Below are positions 34,896-40,321 of a stretch of DNA of 40,321 bases, piece after piece; the first letter of the stretch is position 1, and each line of letters begins with the position of its first letter. Source of the stretch: Candidatus Thiodiazotropha sp. (ex Epidulcina cf. delphinae) (GTDB lineage Bacteria; Pseudomonadota; Gammaproteobacteria; Chromatiales; Chromatiaceae); NCBI GenBank assembly GCA_025656455.1, contig JAHXHS010000047.1:1-40321 (forward strand). Direction: 5' to 3'. The notes beneath the pieces were generated by a model, which saw only the letters and a program-made list of their open reading frames with translations, was not told the origin of the DNA and searched no databases. The position numbers were made by a program, and so were the translations under genes.

Positions 34896-35315
34896 ATGCA
34901 GCCAAGAATCAATCTGATTACCCTCGGTGTGGATGACCTGCCACGATCGGTTGCCTTCTATGAGGCGCTGGGCCTGCCGCGTTACGCCTTCGATAGCGAT
35001 GCAGTCGCCTTTTTCGAACTCCAAGGCAGTTGGCTGGCCCTCTACCCCCGTGAGGCCCTTGCCGGCGATGCGGGGGTGCCTGCCGATGGATCGGGGTTTC
35101 GCGGTTTTACCCTGGCCCACAATGTCACTAGCCGGGAGGCGGTTGAATGTGTCATGAGAGAGGCCCTGGATGCCGGTGCGCGGCAAGTAAAGTCGGCCCA
35201 GGAGACATTCTGGGGCGGCTACTCCGGCTATTTCGCCGATCCTGACGGTTTTCTTTGGGAAGTCGCCCATGTGCCGCAGTTTTGGATCGGTCCGGGCGAT
35301 GGGGGTGAGGCATGA
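34896..35315 (+). CDS. VOC-superfamily (glyoxalase fold) protein
   Basis: 139 residues with two beta-alpha-beta-beta-beta units: INLITLGVDDLPRSVAFYEA at the start, and GYSGYFADPDGFLWEVAH at the end. The Glu in LWEVAH is the usual metal ligand; the His of the first strand is replaced (ITLGV), so metal binding may be changed. Function is unknown. The start follows AGGAG by 12 bases, longer than ideal. It overlaps tag by four bases (ATGA), so the two form one unit. Confidence 0.88.
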   Translation: MQPRINLITLGVDDLPRSVAFYEALGLPRYAFDSDAVAFFELQGSWLALYPREALAGDAGVPADGSGFRGFTLAHNVTSREAVECVMREALDAGARQVKSAQETFWGGYSGYFADPDGFLWEVAHVPQFWIGPGDGGEA

Positions 35316-35884
35316 GCGGCGATCCTTGCCCCTGGTGCCTGGGGTACGATGAGTATCTCCGATATCATGACCAGGAGTGGGGTGTCCCCTCGTATGATCC
35401 GCAGCACTTGTTCGAAATGCTCATCCTCGAAGGCGCCCAGGCAGGTCTCTCCTGGCTGACCATCCTGCGCAAGCGAGAGGGGTATCGGCGTGCCTTTCAC
35501 GGTTTTGATGCAGAGCGAATCGCCAGCTATGGCGACGCTGATGTGGCGAGATTGCTGGCGGACTCCGGCATCGTGCGCAACCGGCTCAAGGTGGCGTCTG
35601 CGATCAGTAATGCCAGGGCGGCGCTGGAGTTGGAGGCGAAGGAGGGGTTTGCGCCCCTGCTGTGGTCGTTTGTGGACGGAGCACCGAAGCAAAACCGCTG
35701 GCGGACCCTGGAGGAGGTGCCGGCCTCAACGCCCCTCTCTGACACCATGAGCCGGGAACTGAAAAGGCGGGGGTTTCGCTTTGTGGGCAGCACCATCTGT
35801 TACGCATTCATGCAGTCGGTGGGCATGGTCAACGATCATCTGCTGAGTTGTCCCCGCCATCAGGTTGTCGCCCGGCTCAATTGA
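35312..35884 (+). CDS. tag: DNA-3-methyladenine glycosylase I
   Basis: 190 residues. It removes 3-methyladenine from DNA. Motifs close to E. coli Tag: YHDQEWGVPSYD, LFEMLILEGAQAGLSWLTIL, KRREGY-like KREGYRRAFHGFD, and RRGFRFVGSTICYAFMQSVG then NDHLLSC. The zinc ligands are expected from the N-terminal Cys (CPWC), His in YHDQE, and the C-terminal His and Cys of NDHLLSC. A 24-base piece of its 3' end is repeated after vapC. The stop overlaps the TTGACA box of the vapBC promoter. Confidence 0.95.
   Translation: MSGDPCPWCLGYDEYLRYHDQEWGVPSYDPQHLFEMLILEGAQAGLSWLTILRKREGYRRAFHGFDAERIASYGDADVARLLADSGIVRNRLKVASAISNARAALELEAKEGFAPLLWSFVDGAPKQNRWRTLEEVPASTPLSDTMSRELKRRGFRFVGSTICYAFMQSVGMVNDHLLSCPRHQVVARLN
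35825..35848 (+). repeat. 24 bp direct repeat, copy in tag
   Basis: Encodes MVNDHLLS near the end of Tag. An identical 24-base copy lies at 36637-36660, after vapC, in the same direction. Confidence 0.85.
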
Positions 35885-35908
35885 CATATCTCGCATGGTC
35901 GCTACAAT
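35881..35908 (+). promoter_or_regulatory. vapBC promoter
   Basis: TTGACA (35881-35886), 16 bases, then TACAAT (35903-35908): a near-consensus sigma-70 promoter just before vapB. Its first box overlaps the tag stop codon. Confidence 0.7.
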
Positions 35909-35910
35909 GG

Positions 35911-35927
35911 ATATACCAATGGGATAT
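35911..35927 (+). promoter_or_regulatory. probable VapB(C) operator
   Basis: ATATACC AAT GGGATAT is an inverted repeat with one mismatch placed at the expected transcription start, where VapBC complexes commonly bind to repress their own operon. Confidence 0.5.
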
Positions 35928-35941
35928 ATATGGGTTAATAA

Positions 35942-36178
35942 ATGGCAACGGCACATACTAAAGTCTTTATGAGCAATCGCAGCCAGGCGGTGCGACTACC
36001 CAAAGCCGTATCGCTGCCTGATTACATCAAAGAGGTAGATATCATCGCCATTGGAAACAAGCGTCTTATCACGCCTGCCGGGGGCTCCTGGGATAGCTGG
36101 TTCGACGGCCCCCAAGTTAGTGATGATTTCATGGTTGAACGTGAGCAGCCGGCAGATCAGGAGCGCGAGAGTTTTTGA
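35942..36178 (+). CDS. vapB: VapB-type antitoxin (AbrB/SpoVT fold)
   Basis: 78 residues. The N-terminal half is a swapped-hairpin DNA-binding domain (KVFMSNRSQAVRLPKAVSLP), and the second half (WDSWFDGPQVSDDFMVEREQ) is the toxin-binding tail, with the W-x-x-W-F pattern typical of VapB. It binds VapC and represses its own promoter. The stop overlaps the toxin start by one base (TGATG). Confidence 0.92.
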   Translation: MATAHTKVFMSNRSQAVRLPKAVSLPDYIKEVDIIAIGNKRLITPAGGSWDSWFDGPQVSDDFMVEREQPADQERESF

Positions 36179-36579
36179 TGTTGAAGTACATGCTTGACAC
36201 CAACATCGTGATCTACACCATCAAGAATAGACCCGCTGAGGTGCGGGAATCCTTTAAACGCCATGAAGGCCAGATGTGCATCTCGACCGTAACCTTGGGG
36301 GAGCTGATCTATGGTGCGGAACGATCCTCTCGACCCGAGGATAATCTGGGTGTGGTGGAAGGGATGGCGGCCCGTCTGGAAGTTGTCCCGTTTGACTCTC
36401 AAGGCGCAATCCATTTTGGGCAGATACGAGCGGAACTGGCATCAGCGGGGACTCCCATCGGGCCCTATGACATGATGATCGCCGCGCACGCCAGGGCTCG
36501 AGGCCTCATACTTGTTACGAATAACGCCAAGGAGTTTGAGCGTGTTCCCGGATTAAGGTTGGATAACTGGGTTGTGTAG
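36178..36579 (+). CDS. vapC: VapC-type PIN-domain ribonuclease toxin
   Basis: 133 residues starting at the ATG 36178. The acidic residues of the PIN active site are present: Asp in MLDTNIVIY, Glu in LGELIYGAE, Asp in GPYDMMIAAHA, and a later segment VTNNAKEFERVPGL. Known VapC toxins of this class cut initiator tRNA or other RNA; the target here is unknown. A TTG at 36175 is an alternative but unneeded start. The pair sits between two copies of a 24-base piece of tag. Confidence 0.95.
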   Translation: MLKYMLDTNIVIYTIKNRPAEVRESFKRHEGQMCISTVTLGELIYGAERSSRPEDNLGVVEGMAARLEVVPFDSQGAIHFGQIRAELASAGTPIGPYDMMIAAHARARGLILVTNNAKEFERVPGLRLDNWVV

Positions 36580-36636
36580 GAAAAGCATGGCCATAGCCTC
36601 TTGGTGTCTGGGAGGCATGACCATATTCGCTACCAG

Positions 36637-36660
36637 ATGGTCAACGATCATCTGCTGAGT
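36637..36660 (+). repeat. 24 bp direct repeat, copy after vapC
   Basis: Identical to 35825-35848. Beyond it the frame continues MVNDHLLSRLPLHPAHRL, which reads like another Tag C-terminus and overlaps the crp 3' end. This suggests that vapBC sits within a duplicated or replaced tag tail. Confidence 0.8.
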
Positions 36661-36712
36661 CGCCTCCCCCTTCATCCGGCCCACCGCCTGGTGAGAAATA
36701 CGGGTCTGCGCC

Positions 36713-37366
36713 TCAACGGGTGCCGAACACCACGATGGTCTTGCCTTTGACGCTGATCAGTCCCTGCTCCTCCAGGTTTTTCAGGACTCTGCCCGCCATT
36801 TCCCTTGAACAACCCACGATCCTGCCGATCTCCTGGCGGGTGATGCGGATCTGCATGCCGTCGGGGTGGGTCATGGCGTCCGGTTCCTTGCACAGATCGA
36901 GCAGGGTGCGTGCGATACGCCCGGTTACGTCGAAAAAGGCGAGATGCCCCACCTTGTTGCTGGTCTGGGAGAGGCGTTGGGAGAGCTGAGCCCCCATGGC
37001 GTAGAGGATCTCCTTGGTGTACTCCTTGAGGTCGTGGGAGAAGAGTTGCTCCAGTCGCTGGTAGCTGATCTCCGCGATCTGGCAGGATGTACGCGTGCGC
37101 ACCATCACGCTACGCTTGGGTTCGGGTATGAACAGGCCCATTTCACCCACGAATTGTCCTTTGTTGAGGTAGGTGAGGATGATCTCTCGGCCGTCCTCAT
37201 CCTCGATGTAGACTGCCACTGAGCCTTCCGTGATGTAATAGAGGATATCCGCTGGATCGCCGATGTGGATAATTTCGGTGTTCTTAGGGTAACGGCGACG
37301 GTGACAAAAGGAGAGGAATCGCTGAAGATACTCAGGTTCCTGCGGTGGCGGTTTTATGATCGTCAT
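36713..37366 (-). CDS. crp: cAMP receptor protein (Crp/Vfr)
   Basis: 217 residues. The cAMP pocket matches Crp: GQFVGEMGLFIPEPKRSVMV (Gly-Glu then Arg-Ser), and the dimer helix has LSQTSNKVGHLAFFDVTGRI with the Thr-Ser-type ligand region. The recognition helix is RITRQEIGRIVGCSREMAGR, keeping Arg-Glu-x-x-x-Arg, which reads TGTGA sites. It is a global activator. The neighbour on the other side is an OsmC gene, as in E. coli (yhfA) and Pseudomonas (vfr-PA0653); in Pseudomonas trpC is directly next to it, while here 6.1 kb intervene. Confidence 0.95.
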   Translation of the reverse strand: MTIIKPPPQEPEYLQRFLSFCHRRRYPKNTEIIHIGDPADILYYITEGSVAVYIEDEDGREIILTYLNKGQFVGEMGLFIPEPKRSVMVRTRTSCQIAEISYQRLEQLFSHDLKEYTKEILYAMGAQLSQRLSQTSNKVGHLAFFDVTGRIARTLLDLCKEPDAMTHPDGMQIRITRQEIGRIVGCSREMAGRVLKNLEEQGLISVKGKTIVVFGTR

Positions 37367-37684
37367 GATCTCGGGACTCTTGGTGTTATGGGGAGAGACC
37401 AGTCTGCAGAGTGATCCAGCTATCTGCCAATCGGCAGCCTCCGGTGATCTCCAGCGCAGTTAATCTGAGCCCTGTTATGTCAAGTTGGTTGTGATGATCT
37501 CTATAAAGAGTTTAGGATCAAGTTTAGCAACCCTTTTCAACTTGTCGAATTTACGGCCGTCTGTAGTCCGGCCGGCGACTAGTGTAACAAAAATAGCAAG
37601 CGAATAATTTAACGTAATTCATACTTATCATCTATCCCGCGCTATGCATTATTGCAGTCCGGCGGGGTTAAATCGGAGCAGCAG
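37367..37684. other. 318-base gap between divergent crp and osmC genes
   Basis: It is AT-rich toward the right and must hold both promoters. A possible Crp half-site, TTGTGATGATCTCTATAAA near 37490, matches the consensus on one side only. I can call no promoter with confidence. Confidence 0.35.
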
Positions 37685-38104
37685 ATGAAGGCAAGGGTCG
37701 TATGGGTGGAGGCTAGCGCCATGATGGGGGAGGCCGGCAGCGGTCACGCCGTGGTCATGGACGGGCCGCCGGAGCATGGCGGGAGGAACCTGGGAATCAG
37801 GCCGATGGAGATGTTGTTGCTTGGCATGGGGGGGTGTACCGAGTTCGATGTCCTGTCCATTCTGAAGAAATCCCGTCAGCAGGTGACAGGTTGTGTGGTG
37901 GAGTTGGCGGCGCAAAGGTCCGAGAGTGACCCCAAGGTGTTCACCCGTATCCACGCCCACTTTATCGTCACCGGCAAGGATTTGAGCGAAAAGCACGTGG
38001 CCAGGGCGATTTCGCTGAGCGCGGAAAAGTATTGCTCGGCTTCGATCATGCTCGGCAAGAGCGCCGAGATCAGCCATGATTACGAGATTCGCCATGAGGC
38101 GTGA
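37685..38104 (+). CDS. yhfA: OsmC-family protein, YhfA type
   Basis: 139 residues close to E. coli YhfA: MKARVVWVEA, then PMEMLLLGMGGCTEFDVLSI, HFIVTGKDL and LSAEKYCSASIMLGKS. OsmC proteins reduce organic hydroperoxides with two Cys; here they are Cys in GGCTEFD and in KYCSASI. The YhfA branch itself has no firm role. The ATG at 37685 follows GGAG; an upstream TTG at 37652 lacks this. It lies divergent to crp, a widely kept pairing. Confidence 0.92.
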   Translation: MKARVVWVEASAMMGEAGSGHAVVMDGPPEHGGRNLGIRPMEMLLLGMGGCTEFDVLSILKKSRQQVTGCVVELAAQRSESDPKVFTRIHAHFIVTGKDLSEKHVARAISLSAEKYCSASIMLGKSAEISHDYEIRHEA

Positions 38105-39692
38105 AGCCGCGGCCTTTGACGAACTGGTCGCGGAATATTACCGTGTCTGGTTTCGCTTCCACCCGGTGGCCGCCGTATTTGCCTCGGTTCCTGGTTATGA
38201 GGGGCTGATGACCGCCGCCGGCGATGATGAGATGGGCGCCCTGGCGAGTCTGATAAGCAGCCTGCTGGTGAGCCTCAAGGAGCTGGACTACGAGGCCCTG
38301 GATGCCGACCGTCAGCTCGACCTGCAACTGATCTACGGCGCCGCGCTGGTCGAGCACAGGATGCTGGTCGAGTATGGCTGGCGCCATCGTGATCCCGCGA
38401 AATACCTGCCCTTACCCCTGCTGCAGGAGCTGGTGGTGCGTCAGCCTGAAAGACTCTGCGAGGCGCTGATGGGGGTGTTGGAGAAGACCCCGAACTATCT
38501 GCGGGATGCGCGAGGCCGGCTTTCGGAACTGCCCGGACTGGTCTCCACCCTGTGGCTGGCCGATGCCCTGGAGAGCGCCGAAAAAGGCATCCCCTGGCTA
38601 AAACGGCTTGGCCGGGACCTGCCGCAGACCCACGAGTGCTGTGCCGACCAGGGTCGCCTGCAGGCCCTCGGCAGTCAGGCGGCCGAGGCCGTCGAGGACT
38701 ACAAGCAGGTATTGATCAAAGAGTTGACCCCGGCCGCCACGGGCACGGCCGATTGTGGCAGAGAGCTGCTCAATTGGCTGTTGCGGCATCGGGATCAGCT
38801 GGATCTTTCCGCCGAGGATGCCCTGGGATACGTCAAGAAGCAATTGCAACAGACCTATGCCATGCTGGAGCGGCAGGGGCTGACCCTGCAGGCAGTGAAG
38901 CAGGCTGGCGGCGAGCTGCTCAGTGGCGATATTCGCCTGCAGGCCTATCACGAGGAGGCCAATACCCTCAGGTCGTTCCTGCAGCAGCATCAGCTGCTGC
39001 CCGATTCCGAGCAACCCCTGGAGTTCCGCATCACAGATAGCTGTTTCAGACAGCCGGATTGCGGCAGCTATCTGCGTAGCGAACAGGGCGGAGTGTTCCT
39101 GATTCCTCACGATCAGCAGGTGGGCGGGGGTGAAACCCGCTCGGCGATACGCATGCGCAACCTCTACGGCAGTTGGGCGGGGCGCCACTATCTGGCCTGG
39201 GCCGGCGGCGTGTCGGCGCACAGTCTGGTGCGCCAGATCAATCCCTCGGCCGCCTTTAAGCGGGGTTGGGCTCACTATATGAGCCGGATCCTGGAGAGCC
39301 ACGGCTACTTCAACGAGCAGGACCGCCTGCTGCTTTACCAGAGACGTTTGGCGCTGGCGGAGCAGGCCGCCACCGATCTGGAGTTTCATGCCGGTGAGAT
39401 CAACAGTCGCCAGGCCCTGGAGCGATTGAAACTGCTGTCGGATATCCCCTATTGGGCGGAGGGCAGTCTGACAGCCATTTCCCGGCGTCCCACCGATGCC
39501 TTCATGGCCCTGCTAGGGGCCGATCTGATCGAGCGTCTCAGCCAGCGGTTGCTGGAGCAAAGAGCGGGCATGACCCTGCGCGCTTTCCACGAAGAGCTGC
39601 TGGCCCATGGGGCGGTCGCCCTGCCGCTGGTCGTGCAGCGGGCCTGCGGCCAGGAGACCTGGGAGCAGGCCTTGAGCGAGGTGCTGTCGTGA
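38094..39692 (+). CDS. DUF885-like protein lacking the zinc-ligand motif
   Basis: 532 residues from the ATG at 38094 (11-base overlap with yhfA); an ATG at 38076 would add six. All-helical and cytoplasmic. The general order of DUF885 proteins is visible: NYLRDARGRL early, AYHEEANTLRSFL, then an RNLYGSWAGRHYLAWAGG segment where DUF885 has HExxPGHH, and FKRGWAHYMSRILESHGYF where it has EGWAxY. The metal-binding His-Glu and the second Glu are missing (SWAGRHY and RGWAHY), so it is probably not a peptidase. Its role is unknown. It overlaps the next gene (GTGA), so yhfA, this gene and the glyoxalase-fold gene form one operon. Confidence 0.75.
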   Translation: MRREAAAFDELVAEYYRVWFRFHPVAAVFASVPGYEGLMTAAGDDEMGALASLISSLLVSLKELDYEALDADRQLDLQLIYGAALVEHRMLVEYGWRHRDPAKYLPLPLLQELVVRQPERLCEALMGVLEKTPNYLRDARGRLSELPGLVSTLWLADALESAEKGIPWLKRLGRDLPQTHECCADQGRLQALGSQAAEAVEDYKQVLIKELTPAATGTADCGRELLNWLLRHRDQLDLSAEDALGYVKKQLQQTYAMLERQGLTLQAVKQAGGELLSGDIRLQAYHEEANTLRSFLQQHQLLPDSEQPLEFRITDSCFRQPDCGSYLRSEQGGVFLIPHDQQVGGGETRSAIRMRNLYGSWAGRHYLAWAGGVSAHSLVRQINPSAAFKRGWAHYMSRILESHGYFNEQDRLLLYQRRLALAEQAATDLEFHAGEINSRQALERLKLLSDIPYWAEGSLTAISRRPTDAFMALLGADLIERLSQRLLEQRAGMTLRAFHEELLAHGAVALPLVVQRACGQETWEQALSEVLS

Positions 39693-40087
39693 AACGGCCG
39701 GCACAGCATCTTGGAATGCGCCATCTGGCCCTCAATGTCAGGGATCTCCCCGCCAGTGAACATTTCTATGTCGCCCTGCTGGGGATGCGCATCGAATGGC
39801 GGCCCGACCCGGATAACCTCTACCTCACCTCGGGTCCTGACAACCTCGCCCTGCACAAGGCCGCCACCGGTAGTTTCGACGAATCGGCCCAGCGTCTCGA
39901 TCATATCGGTTTTTTTCTCCCCGATCCCGAGGCGGTGGACGCCTGGTACGCCTATCTCACGGCGGCAGGGGTGAGGATGCGAAAGGAGCCTCGTACCCAT
40001 CGGGACGGGGCGAGGAGTTTTTACTGCTACGATCCGGACGGGGCAACCGTACAGCTTATCTACCATCCACCTGTGGCCGATCATTGA
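39689..40087 (+). CDS. VOC-superfamily (glyoxalase fold) protein
   Basis: 132 residues. It starts with GTG at 39689, overlapping the previous stop. Strands include MRHLALNVRDLPASEHFYVA, LDHIGFFLPDPEAVDAWYAY and FYCYDPDGATVQLIYHP. The His of MRHLALNV, the His of RLDHIGF and the final Gln in VQLIYHP (usually Glu) make a possible metal site. Function unknown. A longer frame from 39452 would lie inside the preceding gene and is rejected. Confidence 0.88.
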   Translation: MKRPAQHLGMRHLALNVRDLPASEHFYVALLGMRIEWRPDPDNLYLTSGPDNLALHKAATGSFDESAQRLDHIGFFLPDPEAVDAWYAYLTAAGVRMRKEPRTHRDGARSFYCYDPDGATVQLIYHPPVADH

Positions 40088-40190
40088 GATTTAGCGGTTG
40101 TTTCGCTAACTCCCTCTCCCTTAGGGCTGACTATTACCCACACTGGAGACAGTTATTTGTATAAACTACCGCCACCACCTCTATAACCTC

Positions 40191-40243
40191 GTCATTCCGG
40201 CGGATGCCGGAATCCAGAACCCCCCCCCCCCCCCCCCCCCCCC
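40191..40243. repeat. CGTCATTCCGG repeat followed by a 24-C tract
   Basis: 40191-40211 matches the repeat at 31645-31665 at 20 of 21 bases. After AATCCAGAA comes an uninterrupted run of 24 C (40220-40243). The 234-base end of the window (40088-40321) shows no gene. Confidence 0.75.
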
Positions 40244-40321
40244 ACCTAAACCGAGCAACACCGATGTTGAATTCAATCCCCTCGGCCTGTACCGACGCTT
40301 ACGCACCAAAGCGTGGGGAGA

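Noticed and set aside
37480..37510. Crp autoregulatory site upstream of crp
   Set aside because: Only one half (TGTGA) matches; the second half is poor.
39452..40087. 211-residue version of the last glyoxalase-fold protein
   Set aside because: The first 79 residues are out-of-frame sequence of the preceding gene; GTG at 39689 gives a normal domain with stop-start overlap.

Overview
The window looks like a chromosomal segment of a gammaproteobacterium, probably an autotrophic, sulfur-oxidiser-like lineage. The evidence is a cbbQ-cbbO pair (Rubisco activase subunits), the gammaproteobacterial order rpe-gph-trpE-trpG-trpD-trpC, and crp next to an OsmC/YhfA gene. No Rubisco or sulfur-oxidation gene is in view, so the metabolism is inferred. 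No tRNA, rRNA or CRISPR array was seen.

Layout. 1-2.6 kb is a pile of decayed insertion sequences: an IS200-type transposase gene is split by a 5'-truncated ISL3-family element, and its 3' end is cut by an IS630-family element whose transposase carries an in-frame stop. 2.7-5.2 kb is a receiver-PAS-PAS-GGDEF-EAL protein. 5.7-8.6 kb is cbbQ-cbbO. 9.3-13.5 kb holds envelope and housekeeping genes (MlaC-like, retropepsin-like, HU-like, chalcone-isomerase-like, gamma-glutamyltransferase-like). 13.8-18.2 kb is a 1486-residue protein with two cyclic-nucleotide-binding domains, a rhodanese domain lacking its cysteine, and about 1000 residues of coiled coil. 18.4-24.6 kb holds a PfkB kinase, two small proteins, a Tas-like reductase, a CbiM-like membrane protein, DjlA and a DUF3530-like hydrolase. 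24.7-31.2 kb is rpe, gph, a probable trp leader peptide, trpE, trpG, trpD, trpC and a WYL regulator. 31.3-36.7 kb is an accessory block between trpC and crp: palindromic repeats, an orphan histidine kinase, a Cys-His-Asp (transglutaminase-like) protein, a glyoxalase-fold protein, tag and vapBC. 36.7-40.1 kb is crp, an OsmC gene, a degenerate DUF885-like protein and another glyoxalase-fold protein. The end holds a 24-C homopolymer.

The most unusual content is non-coding. At least five families of palindromic repeats lie between genes. The main one has three 285-287 bp copies plus one 42 bp mini-copy. Each long copy has terminal inverted repeats of about 33 bp enclosing two hairpin modules. Base changes between copies are matched on the opposite arm, and one copy carries a 40 bp perfect palindrome where the others do not, as if one arm had been recopied from the other. 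Several repeats begin exactly at stop codons.

Functionally, CbbQO, Rpe (a Calvin-cycle enzyme) and Gph (which removes the phosphoglycolate made by Rubisco oxygenation) fit together. Cyclic-nucleotide signalling appears three times: the c-di-GMP protein, the CNB-coiled-coil protein and Crp.
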